From assembly GCF_051390635.1 (NCBI RefSeq), contig NZ_JBPODT010000004.1, positions 620,001-684,000 on the forward strand: a stretch of DNA of 64,000 bases, in the 5' to 3' direction. The stretch is from Microbaculum sp051390635. GTDB taxonomy: Bacteria > Pseudomonadota > Alphaproteobacteria > Rhizobiales > Tepidamorphaceae. Shown here one piece after another: positions 18,131 through 26,860 of the stretch. The position numbers and the translations under genes were made by a program. The notes under the pieces were generated by a model that was given only the letters and a program-made list of their open reading frames with translations, ran no database searches and was not told the origin of the DNA. Each line of letters starts with the position of its first letter. Position 1 is the stretch's first letter.

Positions 18131-19144
18131 TCAATTCGCCGCGCTGATGACTTCCTGGGCATCCTCGAGCGTGTACTCGACATTGGCGACACCGCCCTTC
18201 TCGGTGTTGGCCAGGTTCTGCTCCAGATTGTCCTGATCGATGCGCAGGAAGGGCACGACGAGGTCCTTCGGCACGTCCTGGCCGTCGAGGATCTGCTGGG
18301 CGACCCAGAAGGCGAGGGTGGAGACGCCCGGAGCGATCGACACCGACATGGTCTCGTAGCCGTTGGCGTCCTTCTGCTCCTTCCACCACAGAAGCTCGTC
18401 CTCGCGGTTGCCCATGATGATGAGCGGGGTCGGCCGGCCCGCGGCCTTGAAGGCCTGCGCGGCACCGTATCCGTCGCCGCCCTGCGTCACGACCGCATCG
18501 ACCTCGGGCAGGCTCGGCAGAATGCCGGCGACCGCCTTCTGGGCGACGTCCTGGGCCCAGTCGCCGTGCACGGAGCCGACGATCTTGAACTGCGGGTTCT
18601 CCGCGACGCCCTCGTGGATGCCGGCGGAAATCTCGTCGTCGACGAAGACACCGGCCAGGCCGCGGATCTCGAGCAGGTTGCCGCCGTCGGGCATCTTCTC
18701 GGCGAGATAGAGCACCTCGTCCTTGCCCATCTGCTTGAAGTCGACGGCGATGCGCCAGGCGCAGGGTTCGGTGACGATGCCGTCGAATGAGACGACCGTG
18801 ATCCCGGCGTCGCAGGCTTCCTTCACCGCGCCGTTAAGGGCGTCCGGCGATGCCGCGTTGATGACGATCGCATCATAGCCCTGCAGGATCAGGTTCTGGA
18901 TCTGCGCGGCCTGCTCCGTGACCTGGTTCTCGGCGGTGGTGAACGGGTCGGCCGCCGCGACGGTGCCGTCCTCGACGGCCTTCTTGGTGACCTTGTCCCA
19001 GCTGCGCAGCATCGCCTGACGCCAGGAGTTGCCGGCGTAGTTGTTGGACAGGGCTATCTTCTTGTCAGAGGTGTCGGCCAGGGCACTGCCGGCCGCAAGC
19101 CCGAGTGACACCGCGGTCGCTACCATCAGGGTCGTTTTCAGCAT
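18131..19144 (-). CDS. sugar ABC transporter substrate-binding protein
   Basis: A 337-residue periplasmic binding protein of the ribose/LacI fold with a signal peptide (MLKTT, hydrophobic core, cut near SALA-DT). The mature start KIALSNNYAGNSWRQAM and the hinge motif YDAIVINAASPDALNGA are typical of RbsB/XylF-like proteins. It should deliver a monosaccharide or sugar acid to the adjacent permeases. First structural gene after the GntR regulator; a GGAGG Shine-Dalgarno precedes it. Confidence 0.93.
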   Translation of the reverse strand: MLKTTLMVATAVSLGLAAGSALADTSDKKIALSNNYAGNSWRQAMLRSWDKVTKKAVEDGTVAAADPFTTAENQVTEQAAQIQNLILQGYDAIVINAASPDALNGAVKEACDAGITVVSFDGIVTEPCAWRIAVDFKQMGKDEVLYLAEKMPDGGNLLEIRGLAGVFVDDEISAGIHEGVAENPQFKIVGSVHGDWAQDVAQKAVAGILPSLPEVDAVVTQGGDGYGAAQAFKAAGRPTPLIIMGNREDELLWWKEQKDANGYETMSVSIAPGVSTLAFWVAQQILDGQDVPKDLVVPFLRIDQDNLEQNLANTEKGGVANVEYTLEDAQEVISAAN

Positions 19145-19214
19145 TGGGGTTCCTCCAGTTATATTTTCGACCGCTTGCCGCGGTCCTTCAGAGCGCCGGC
19201 CAAGGCGCCGGCGA

Positions 19215-19958
19215 TCATTCCTTCGATCCGGTTCCGCCGCCTCCCCAGATCATCTCCTCGAGGTCGACCAGCGCCTCGTCGAGCAGGTGCGTCATCGCCG
19301 CCCGCGCCGCGCCCGGCTTGCGCCGCTCGATCGCCGCGTAGACCGCGCGGTGCAGCGGCACGGAGGCCTGGCGTTTCGCAGGCTCCACGTTGACGATCGA
19401 GAAGCTGCGGGTCAGCGCCGGCTCGAGCAGATGGCCGAGCGACACGAGCAGCTCGTTGCGGGTCGCGATCAGCACGGCACGGTGAAACGCGAGATCCGGT
19501 GCAATCCAGCATTCCAGCGACGTGGCGCTGGCCATGCCCTCGAGGCTGCGGTGCATGACGTCCAAGTCGTCCACGTCGCGGCGCGCGGCGGCGAGCGCGG
19601 CCGCGGCCGGCTCTATGATGTGGCGGAACTCGAAGAACGCCTGAGCGTAGGTGCGATCCGGGGCGGCGCCGAACGCCCAGGTGGTCACGTCGGGATCGAG
19701 CATGTTCCATTCGCTGCGCTGGCGTACGCGGGTGCCGGTCTTCGGCCGGGATTCGACCAGGCCCTTGCCGGCGAGCATCTTGATGGCTTCGCGAAAGGAG
19801 GTGCGGCTGACCGCAAGGCGGGCGCTGTAGTCGCCTTCGGTCGGAAGCACGGAGCCCGGCGCGAACTCGCCGGCGACGATGCGGCGGCCGAGCTCGTCGA
19901 CGATCTGGCCATGAACGCTACGCCGGGCCGTCGAAAGGGCCCGAGCCGGCTTGTTCAC
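19215..19958 (-). CDS. FadR-subfamily GntR transcriptional regulator
   Basis: A 247-residue regulator: N-terminal winged helix (residues ~12-80, with ILPTE-like LPTEGDYSARLAVSRTSFREA) and a C-terminal all-helical FCD ligand domain with DLAFHRA and further His residues for a metal or acid ligand. It lies 70 bases upstream of the binding-protein gene on the same strand and is divergent from dgoK, with a good family-type operator between. It most likely represses both units and is released by a sugar acid or its 2-keto-3-deoxy derivative, as known for DgoR and UxuR. Confidence 0.9.
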   Translation of the reverse strand: MNKPARALSTARRSVHGQIVDELGRRIVAGEFAPGSVLPTEGDYSARLAVSRTSFREAIKMLAGKGLVESRPKTGTRVRQRSEWNMLDPDVTTWAFGAAPDRTYAQAFFEFRHIIEPAAAALAAARRDVDDLDVMHRSLEGMASATSLECWIAPDLAFHRAVLIATRNELLVSLGHLLEPALTRSFSIVNVEPAKRQASVPLHRAVYAAIERRKPGAARAAMTHLLDEALVDLEEMIWGGGGTGSKE

Positions 19959-20016
19959 GTGTATCCTCCCTCGCCGCCGGTTATGACGTATCCGTTATCG
20001 GGATCGGCGGCTTCAT

Positions 20017-20027
20017 TTGTCGTACAA
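20017..20027. promoter_or_regulatory. candidate GntR operator TTGTCGTACAA
   Basis: TTGT-CGT-ACAA is an inverted repeat fitting the FadR-subfamily form TNGTNNNACNA. It sits in the gap between the divergent gntR and dgoK genes and overlaps TACAAT (20023-20028), a plausible -10 for dgoK. Confidence 0.55.
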
Positions 20028-20069
20028 TAACACCAATGACCGGCAAGACGGCAAGAGGGGAGATGTGGC

Positions 20070-20987
20070 GTGAATCGAATCGACGCGGTGCTGATCGACT
20101 GGGGAACGACTAACGTCCGTGCCTACGGGATCGGCGCGGATGGCGCGATTCTTGAGCGTCGTGTTTCGGCGCATGGCATCCGGAACGTTCCCGACCGGCA
20201 ATTCGCCGCCGCCTTCGATGCCCTGGTCGGCGACTGGCGCGCGAGCGCGCCCGTTCCCGTCCTGATGAGCGGCATGATCGGCAGCCGGCAGGGCTGGGCC
20301 GAGGCACCCTACGTCGCCTGTCCGGCGGGGCTGGACGATCTTGCGGACGGTCTTTTGAGCGTTCCGGATCGGTCCGGCGTGCGGATCGTGCCCGGCGTCT
20401 GCCTCGGTGCATCGGCCTCCCATCGCGACGTCATGCGCGGCGAGGAAGTGCAGTGTTTCGGCGCGCTGGCGACCGAACGGATTGCGGACGCCGTGCTTTG
20501 CCTGCCCGGCACCCACAGCAAATGGGTGCGGATGGAGGGGGGCAGGCTCGTCGATTTCGCCACTGCCATGACCGGCGAGGCCTACGAGGTGCTGCGTCGC
20601 CATTCGATCCTCTCCGCGCTGATACGGGATGAGGAAACCGGCGCGCCCGGCGACAGCAGGTGGTTCGCCGCCGGTCTGGTGCGTTCGGGCGAACCGGGCG
20701 GCCTGTTGCACCATCTGTTCTCGGTTCGCGCCGACGGGTTGTTTGACATCGTGCCGGGCGAAGGGCTTGCCGACTATCTGTCCGGAATCCTGATCGGGCA
20801 CGAGATCCGATCCATGGCCGGCCTGTTTCCGGCGCCGCGGCCCGTTCTGGTCGTCGGCGGTAGCGGACTGGCCGCCGCCTATCGCGCCGCCTTGTCCCAT
20901 CTGGAGGTTGAGGCGCGCGCGATCGATGCGGAAAAAGCGACGACTTCCGGACTTTTCCGGATCCTTTCAAAGGGACGGTCCCTATAG
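20070..20987 (+). CDS. dgoK: 2-dehydro-3-deoxygalactonokinase
   Basis: A 305-residue kinase of the DgoK family that phosphorylates 2-keto-3-deoxy-D-galactonate at C6. The ASKHA-type start IDWGTTNVRAY, MSGMIGSRQGWAEAPY, and LPGTHSKWV are hallmark stretches. GTG start at 20070 with AGAGGGGAG upstream. Divergent from the GntR gene and its transporter/lactonase/dehydratase operon, so it should act on the dehydratase product. The matching aldolase (DgoA) is not in the window. Confidence 0.92.
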   Translation: MNRIDAVLIDWGTTNVRAYGIGADGAILERRVSAHGIRNVPDRQFAAAFDALVGDWRASAPVPVLMSGMIGSRQGWAEAPYVACPAGLDDLADGLLSVPDRSGVRIVPGVCLGASASHRDVMRGEEVQCFGALATERIADAVLCLPGTHSKWVRMEGGRLVDFATAMTGEAYEVLRRHSILSALIRDEETGAPGDSRWFAAGLVRSGEPGGLLHHLFSVRADGLFDIVPGEGLADYLSGILIGHEIRSMAGLFPAPRPVLVVGGSGLAAAYRAALSHLEVEARAIDAEKATTSGLFRILSKGRSL

Positions 20988-21048
20988 GATCGACCCGCGG
21001 AAATCCTGACGCGGCGGTCAATCGCAACAGGATACTTGCACCTTAAAT

Positions 21049-21064
21049 ATTTCAAGCTTAAAGT
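21049..21064. promoter_or_regulatory. shared dyad operator, copy A
   Basis: ATTTCAAGCTTAAAGT, an imperfect inverted repeat centred on AAGCTT, 55 bases before the first gene of the anthranilyl-CoA operon. Fifteen of 16 bases match the site at 36161-36176 before the SDR/StyA operon. A MarR gene in the downstream operon is the obvious candidate binder. Confidence 0.6.
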
Positions 21065-21119
21065 TATTGCCTATCGAGCCGCGGACACGTGCGCCGCGAA
21101 CCAAACAGGGAGGGCCGTC

Positions 21120-23489
21120 ATGAAGGTGGCGATTGTCGGTGGTGGACCAGCCGGTCTCTATTTCGCGATCCTGTTGAAGAAGTCCCGACCCGACTCCGAC
21201 ATAGCCGTCTACGAGCGCAACAAGCCGGACGACACCTTCGGATTCGGCGTGGTGTTCTCCGACGAGACGCTCGATACGTTCGAGAGTTGGGACAAGGAAA
21301 GCTACGAGCGCATCACCGAGGAATTCGCCTACTGGGACGATATCGAGATCAACTACAAGGGCGAGAAGCACCGCATCGGTGGAAACGGCTTCTGCGGCTG
21401 CTCGCGGGTGGCGCTGCTCAAGATCCTCTACGAGCGTGCCCGCGATCTCGGCATTCCGCTGCATTTCGAGCACGAGGTGGAGCCGACCACCGATTTCTCC
21501 GACCACGATCTCGTGCTGCTGGCGGACGGCGTGAACAGCCGTTTCCGCGAGCACTTCGTCGACCACTTCAAGCCGCATGTCGACCTGAGGCCGAACAAGT
21601 TCGCCTGGATGGGATCGACCAAGCCGCTCGACGCCTTCACCTTCGCCTTCGAGGAGACCGAGTGGGGCATCTTCATCGCCCATGCCTACCAGTACGAGGA
21701 AGGCCGCTCGACCTGGATCTTCGAGACCGACGACGAGACCTGGGAAAAGGCCGGGCTGGCCGAGTTCGACGAGCAGCAGTCGGCCGATTTCTGCGCCAAG
21801 ATCTTCGCCAAGCATCTCGATGGCTATCCGGTTCTGACCAACCGGTCGATGTGGCGCAACTTCCCGATGATCCGCAACGAGCGCTGGGTGAAGGACAACA
21901 TGGTCCTGCTCGGCGACGCCAAGTCGACGGCGCATTACTCGATCGGCTCGGGCACCAAGCTCGCCATGGAAGACGCCATCGCCCTGTTCGAGGCGGTCGA
22001 GGCCGCGCCGGACATCCCCTCGGCGCTCAAGCTGTTCGAATCCGGCCGCCGCGAGGGTGTTGAGAAGATCCAGCACGCCGCCGACGTGTCGCTCGTCTGG
22101 TTCGAGCATGTCGCCCGGTTCTGGGACTACGATCCGGTTCAGTTCAGCTTTGGCCTGATGACGCGCTCGAAGGCGATCACCTATGACAACCTGCGCATGC
22201 GCGCGCCCGAATTCGTCGACGCCGCCGACAGGATGTTCGCCGAGAAGGTCCGGCTGAAGGGCTTCGACGTCGACATCGACGATCCGGCGACGCCGGCGTT
22301 CCAGCCGTTCAAGCTGCGCGACATGGAGCTGAAGAACCGCCTCGTCATGTCGCCGATGTGCATGTACTCGGCCACCGACGGCGTGCCCAACGACTTCCAT
22401 CTGGTCCACTACGGCACCCGCGTCATGGGCGGCGCCGGCCTGATCTTCACCGAGATGACCTGCGTCGCGCCGGACGCGCGCATCACGCCCGGCTGCACGG
22501 GTCTGTGGAACGACGAGCAGGAAGCGGCCTGGAAGCGTGTCGTCGAATTCGTGCGCGGCCACTCCAACGCCAAGTTCTGCCTGCAGCTCGGCCATGCCGG
22601 CCGCAAGGGCGCGACCAAGCTGATGTGGGAAGGCATGGACCGGCCCCTCGACGAGGGCGCCTGGCCGGTCGTGTCGGCCTCGCCGATCGCCTACTATCCC
22701 GAAAGCCAGGTCCCGCAGGAGCTCACGCGCGCCGACATGGACCGGATCCGGGATCAGTTCGTCGCCGCGGTGGAGCGGGCGGACCGGCTCGGCTTCGACA
22801 TGATCGAGCTGCACTGCGCCCACGGCTATCTCCTGGCGAGCTTCCTGTCGCCGCTGACCAATACCCGCACCGACGAGTTCGGCGGGTCGGTCGAGAACCG
22901 GCTGCGCTTCCCGCTGGAGGTGTTCTCGGCGATGCGCGCGGCGTGGCCCAAGCACAAGCCGATGTCGGTGCGTGTTTCCGCCACCGACTGGGCCGAGGGC
23001 GGCCTGTCGGACGAGGATTCGGTGGCGATCGCCGAGGCCTTCGGCCAGGCCGGCGTCGATCTCGTCGACGTGTCGACGGGCCAGACGGTCAACTGGTCGG
23101 CTCCGATCTACGGGCGCATGTTCCAGACGCCGTATTCCGACCAGATCCGCAACGAGGCCCAGGTGTCGACCATGTGCGTCGGCAACATCACCTCGGCCGA
23201 TCAGGCCAACACGATCCTGGTCGCCGGCCGTGCCGATCTCGTCGCCATCGGCCGTCCGCATCTGGTCGATCCGTTCTTCGCCGCGAACGCGGCGGCGTGG
23301 TATGGCGAGCCCTATCTGCAGACGGTGCCGCAATACGAGCCAGGCTTCGACCAGCTCGCACGCAACAGCGCGCGTGACCGGATGGATCTGGAAGAGCTGC
23401 GGATCAAGGCCCGTCCGAAGACGCGGGCGCCGTCCGTCGAGGAGAAGCAAAAGCAGCAGAAGCCGTCGTTCATCCAGGCGGCGGAATGA
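21120..23489 (+). CDS. 2-aminobenzoyl-CoA monooxygenase/reductase-type fusion (also annotated salicylyl-CoA 5-hydroxylase/oxidoreductase)
   Basis: A 789-residue two-enzyme fusion. Residues ~1-370 are an FAD aromatic hydroxylase with dinucleotide fold VGGGPAGLYFA and the second FAD motif LLGDAKSTAHYS. Residues ~400-770 are an Old-Yellow-Enzyme FMN barrel with RLVMSPMCMY, LGHAGRKG and the HCAHGYLLASFLSP active-site strand. This architecture is known from the aerobic anthranilate route, where it hydroxylates and then reduces 2-aminobenzoyl-CoA to a non-aromatic CoA ester; salicylyl-CoA hydroxylases look alike. ATG 21120 follows AGGGAGG. The adjacent 2-aminobenzoate-type ligase and RidA favour the amino substrate. 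Confidence 0.85.
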   Translation: MKVAIVGGGPAGLYFAILLKKSRPDSDIAVYERNKPDDTFGFGVVFSDETLDTFESWDKESYERITEEFAYWDDIEINYKGEKHRIGGNGFCGCSRVALLKILYERARDLGIPLHFEHEVEPTTDFSDHDLVLLADGVNSRFREHFVDHFKPHVDLRPNKFAWMGSTKPLDAFTFAFEETEWGIFIAHAYQYEEGRSTWIFETDDETWEKAGLAEFDEQQSADFCAKIFAKHLDGYPVLTNRSMWRNFPMIRNERWVKDNMVLLGDAKSTAHYSIGSGTKLAMEDAIALFEAVEAAPDIPSALKLFESGRREGVEKIQHAADVSLVWFEHVARFWDYDPVQFSFGLMTRSKAITYDNLRMRAPEFVDAADRMFAEKVRLKGFDVDIDDPATPAFQPFKLRDMELKNRLVMSPMCMYSATDGVPNDFHLVHYGTRVMGGAGLIFTEMTCVAPDARITPGCTGLWNDEQEAAWKRVVEFVRGHSNAKFCLQLGHAGRKGATKLMWEGMDRPLDEGAWPVVSASPIAYYPESQVPQELTRADMDRIRDQFVAAVERADRLGFDMIELHCAHGYLLASFLSPLTNTRTDEFGGSVENRLRFPLEVFSAMRAAWPKHKPMSVRVSATDWAEGGLSDEDSVAIAEAFGQAGVDLVDVSTGQTVNWSAPIYGRMFQTPYSDQIRNEAQVSTMCVGNITSADQANTILVAGRADLVAIGRPHLVDPFFAANAAAWYGEPYLQTVPQYEPGFDQLARNSARDRMDLEELRIKARPKTRAPSVEEKQKQQKPSFIQAAE

Positions 23490-23496
23490 GCCGGCC

Positions 23497-24261
23497 ATGA
23501 AGGGACTGACCGGACGGCACGCCCTGGTCACCGGCGGCGGACGCGGCATCGGGGCGGCGATCGCCTCGGCGCTGACGGCCGCCGGCGCGCGGGTCACCGT
23601 CACCGGCCGCAAGGACGCGCCGCTCAAGGAGCTGGTCGAGGCCGGCGGCGCGGCGGGCTATGCGATCGCGGACGTGACCGACCCGCTGGCGCTCGGGGAG
23701 GCCGTTAAGGAGGCCGTCGCCGAGCGCGGCCCGGTCGAGGTTCTCGTCGCCAATGCGGGCGCGGCCGAAACGGCCCTGTTCAGCCGGGCCGACCCGGCCG
23801 TCTTCCAGCGCATGTTCGACGTCAACGCGATGGGTGTCGTCCATTCGGTGCAGTCCGTGCTGGGCCCGATGACCGAGGCCGGTTTCGGCCGCATCGTCGC
23901 CGTTGCGTCCACCGCCGGGCTGAAGGGCTACCGCTATACGTCGGCCTACTGCGCGGCGAAGCATGCGGTGATCGGGCTGGTGCGGTCGCTGGCGCTGGAG
24001 ACGGCGCGCAGCGGCATCACCGTGAACGCGGTCTGCCCGGGCTTCACCGATACCGACATGGTCGCGGAGTCGGTCTCACGGATCGTCGCCAAGACCGGCA
24101 TGACCGCCGAGCAGGCGGAGGCGGAACTCGTCCGCGACAACCCGCAGGGGCGTCTCGTGACGCCTGAGGAAGTCGCCGACGCCGTGCTGTGGTTGTGCGG
24201 GGCCGATGCTGCATCCATAACCGGTCAGGCGATCGCGGTCGCCGGCGGGGAGGTGATGTGA
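23497..24261 (+). CDS. SDR family dehydrogenase of the anthranilyl-CoA operon
   Basis: A 254-residue classical SDR: TGGGRGIG cofactor loop at residues 12-19, NAGA, catalytic Ser in VASTAG and Tyr-Lys in YCAAK. Expected to act as a 3-hydroxyacyl-CoA dehydrogenase in the beta-oxidation-like lower pathway. Starts seven bases after the monooxygenase stop; its TGA shares an A with the MarR start (TGATG). Confidence 0.88.
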   Translation: MKGLTGRHALVTGGGRGIGAAIASALTAAGARVTVTGRKDAPLKELVEAGGAAGYAIADVTDPLALGEAVKEAVAERGPVEVLVANAGAAETALFSRADPAVFQRMFDVNAMGVVHSVQSVLGPMTEAGFGRIVAVASTAGLKGYRYTSAYCAAKHAVIGLVRSLALETARSGITVNAVCPGFTDTDMVAESVSRIVAKTGMTAEQAEAELVRDNPQGRLVTPEEVADAVLWLCGADAASITGQAIAVAGGEVM

Positions 24262-24770
24262 TGAACGACATACCGCTCGATGCGGAAACCATGGCGCTGG
24301 AGGCGCCGGGCGACCACAAGTCCGACATCCGGCTGTGGCTGCGCCTGCTGACCTGCACGACGCTGATCGAGGGCGAGATCCGCCGGCGGCTGCGCGAGCA
24401 GTTCGACGTGACGCTGCCGCGCTTCGACCTGATGGCGCAGCTCGACAAGGCGCCGGAAGGCATGACGCTCGGCGAGGTTTCCAAGCGCATGATGGTCTCC
24501 AACGGCAACGTCACCCACGTGGTGGAGAAGCTGGTCGCCTCCGGTCACATCGACCGGCGGCCGGCTACGCACGACCGGCGCGTGCAGATCATCTCGCTGA
24601 CGCCGTCCGGAGCGGCCGAGTTCCGGGCGATGGCAAAGATTCACGAAGACTGGGTCGCCGACATGTTCGCCGGCCTCGACGAACAGGAGGAAGCCGCACT
24701 CATGGCGCTGCTGGGCAAGACGAAAATATCGGTGAGGACGGCTCTCGAAGCCCGGGAGGACCGCTCGTGA
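24261..24770 (+). CDS. MarR family transcriptional regulator
   Basis: A 169-residue winged-helix regulator. The DNA-binding core LGEVSKRMMVSNGNVTHVVEKLVASG and the wing with RRPATHDRRVQIISLT are the MarR signature (the D-x-R-x-x wing). Helical dimerisation segments lie at both ends. It is translationally coupled to the SDR upstream (TGATG) and the hydratase downstream (GTGA), so it is embedded in the operon it probably controls. MarR proteins of aromatic-CoA operons are typically repressors released by the CoA thioester. Confidence 0.9.
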   Translation: MNDIPLDAETMALEAPGDHKSDIRLWLRLLTCTTLIEGEIRRRLREQFDVTLPRFDLMAQLDKAPEGMTLGEVSKRMMVSNGNVTHVVEKLVASGHIDRRPATHDRRVQIISLTPSGAAEFRAMAKIHEDWVADMFAGLDEQEEAALMALLGKTKISVRTALEAREDRS

Positions 24771-25603
24771 CCTGGCAGACCGCCAACGTTCCGGTGCCGC
24801 TTTCCAAGTACGAGGCGAAGCACTTCAAGCTCGAGATCGACGGCAAGGTCGCGACCATCACGCTGAACCGGCCCGAGCGGAAGAACCCGCTCACCTTCGA
24901 TTCCTATTCCGAACTCGGCCATTTCTTCCGCGCAGCCGCGGACGACGAGGACATCAAGGCTTTTGTCATTGCCGGCGCGGGCGGCAATTTCTCGTCGGGC
25001 GGCGACGTGTTCGAGATCATCGGCCCGCTCGTCGAAATGGATACGGCCGGGCTGATGCGCTTCACCCGGATGACCGGTGAACTGGTCAAGGCGATGCGGG
25101 CCTGCCCGCAGCCGATCATCGCCGCGGTCGACGGCATCTGCGCCGGCGCCGGCGCGATCGTCGCCATGTCGTCCGACATCCGCTACGGCACGCCGGAGTC
25201 GAAGGTCCTGTTCCTGTTCAACAAGGTCGGCCTCGCCGGCTGCGACATGGGCGCCTGCGCGATCCTGCCGCGCATCATCGGCCAGGGGCGTGCCTCCGAG
25301 CTGCTCTTCACCGGCCGGCCGCTGCGCGGCGAGGAGGCCGAGCGCTGGGGCTTCTACAACCGGCTTGTCCCGGGCGACGCGGTGCTGGCCGAGGCGCAGG
25401 CCTTCGCCAGGGACCTGGCCGACGGGCCGACCTTCGGCAACGCCATGACCAAGCGCATGCTGCAGATGGAATGGGCCATGTCCGTCGAGGAGGCCGTCGA
25501 GGCCGAGGCGGTCGCCCAGGCGCTGTGCATGACGACGGAAGACTTCGCTCGCGCCTATCGCGCCTTCGCGGCCAAGGAAACGCCGACGTTCGAGGGGAAC
25601 TAG
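24767..25603 (+). CDS. enoyl-CoA hydratase/isomerase family protein
   Basis: A 278-residue crotonase-fold protein, GTG start overlapping the MarR stop (GTGA). The oxyanion hole comes from AGAGGNFSSGGD and GICAGAGAIVAMS. Likely hydrates or opens the alicyclic CoA ester formed by the monooxygenase/reductase. Confidence 0.9.
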   Translation: MTWQTANVPVPLSKYEAKHFKLEIDGKVATITLNRPERKNPLTFDSYSELGHFFRAAADDEDIKAFVIAGAGGNFSSGGDVFEIIGPLVEMDTAGLMRFTRMTGELVKAMRACPQPIIAAVDGICAGAGAIVAMSSDIRYGTPESKVLFLFNKVGLAGCDMGACAILPRIIGQGRASELLFTGRPLRGEEAERWGFYNRLVPGDAVLAEAQAFARDLADGPTFGNAMTKRMLQMEWAMSVEEAVEAEAVAQALCMTTEDFARAYRAFAAKETPTFEGN

Positions 25604-25606
25604 GGG

Positions 25607-26794
25607 ATGGCCGACAAAACCTTCCTCGACTGGCCCTTCTTCGAAGAGAAGCACCGCCGCTTCGCCGCCGAAATCGGCGCCTGGGCGGAAGCGACGCTGA
25701 CGCCCCTGATCGATCATCATGACGTCGACGCCTCGTGCCGCAACATCGTCGCGGCGCTCGGCGAGGGCGGTTTCCTCGATGCCGCCGCGCCGACGGAGGA
25801 AGGCGACCGGCACGACGTGCGAACGCTGTGCATCGCGCGCGAGACCCTCGGCTATCAGTCCGGCCTCGCCGACTTCGCCTTCGCCATGCAGGGGCTCGGT
25901 TCCGGGCCGGTGGTCGTCGCCGGCAGCGCCGAGCAGAAGGCCAAATGGCTGCCGGGCGTCGCGGCCGGCACCGCGATCCCCGCCTTCGCGCTTTCGGAGC
26001 CCGACGCAGGGTCCGACGTGGCCGCGATGTCGACGACGGCGACGCCCGACGGCAACGATCATGTCCGCCTCGACGGTTGCAAGACCTGGATTTCCAACGG
26101 CGGCATTGCCGACTGGTACGTGGTCTTCGCCCGCTCCGGCGAAGCGCCCGGCGCCAGGGGCCTGTCGGCCTATATCGTCGAGGCCGGCACCCCGGGCTTC
26201 GAGATCGCGGAACGCATCGACGTGATCGCGCCGCATCCGCTGGCGACGCTGAACTTCGAGGGGTGCCGTGTGCCGGTTGCCAACCGCATCGGCAATGGCG
26301 GCGAGGGCTTCAAGGTCGCCATGTCGACGCTCGACATCTTCCGCTCGACCGTCGGCGCGGCCGCTCTCGGACTTGCCCGCCGGGCCCTCGACGAGGGCGT
26401 GAACCGGGCGCGCGAACGCTCGATGTTCGGTGCGCCGCTGGCCGACCTGCAGCTCACCCAAGCGGGCCTCGCCGACATGGCGACGGGGGTCGATGCCGCC
26501 GCGTTGCTGATCTACCGGTCCGCCTGGACCAAGGACAACGGCGCGCCGCGCGTCACCCGCGAAGCCTCGATGGCGAAGATGTTCGCCACCGAGACGGCGC
26601 AACAGGTGATCGACCGGGCCGTGCAGATATTCGGCGGGCTCGGCGTCAAGAGCGGCGTCAAGGTCGAGGAACTCTACCGCGAGATCCGGGCATTGCGGAT
26701 CTACGAGGGGGCGACCGAGGTTCAGAAGATCGTCATCGCGCGCGAACTGCTCAAGGCCGCCGAAGTCCAGAACGGCACTGCGGTGGCGCGGTGA
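25607..26794 (+). CDS. acyl-CoA dehydrogenase family protein
   Basis: A 395-residue flavin dehydrogenase with the usual three-part fold. SEPDAGSDVAAM and the FAD/substrate strand CKTWISNGG are seen mid-protein; the C-terminal YEGATEVQK supplies the position of the catalytic Glu. It should introduce the double bond in the CoA-bound intermediate and pass electrons to ETF. It follows the hydratase stop by three bases. Confidence 0.92.
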   Translation: MADKTFLDWPFFEEKHRRFAAEIGAWAEATLTPLIDHHDVDASCRNIVAALGEGGFLDAAAPTEEGDRHDVRTLCIARETLGYQSGLADFAFAMQGLGSGPVVVAGSAEQKAKWLPGVAAGTAIPAFALSEPDAGSDVAAMSTTATPDGNDHVRLDGCKTWISNGGIADWYVVFARSGEAPGARGLSAYIVEAGTPGFEIAERIDVIAPHPLATLNFEGCRVPVANRIGNGGEGFKVAMSTLDIFRSTVGAAALGLARRALDEGVNRARERSMFGAPLADLQLTQAGLADMATGVDAAALLIYRSAWTKDNGAPRVTREASMAKMFATETAQQVIDRAVQIFGGLGVKSGVKVEELYREIRALRIYEGATEVQKIVIARELLKAAEVQNGTAVAR

Positions 26795-26818
26795 CGGCGG
26801 AACAATAGGCAAAACCGC

Positions 26819-26838
26819 GGGTCGGGATAAACCGACCC
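26819..26838 (+). other. intergenic hairpin before the CoA ligase
   Basis: GGGTCGG (26819-26825) and CCGACCC (26832-26838) form a perfect 7-bp stem with a GATAAA loop, 22 bases before the ligase ATG in the only sizeable internal gap (66 bp) of the operon. It may tune mRNA stability or partial termination. Confidence 0.35.
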
Positions 26839-26860
26839 CGTATTGGCCGGAGGAGAAAGT

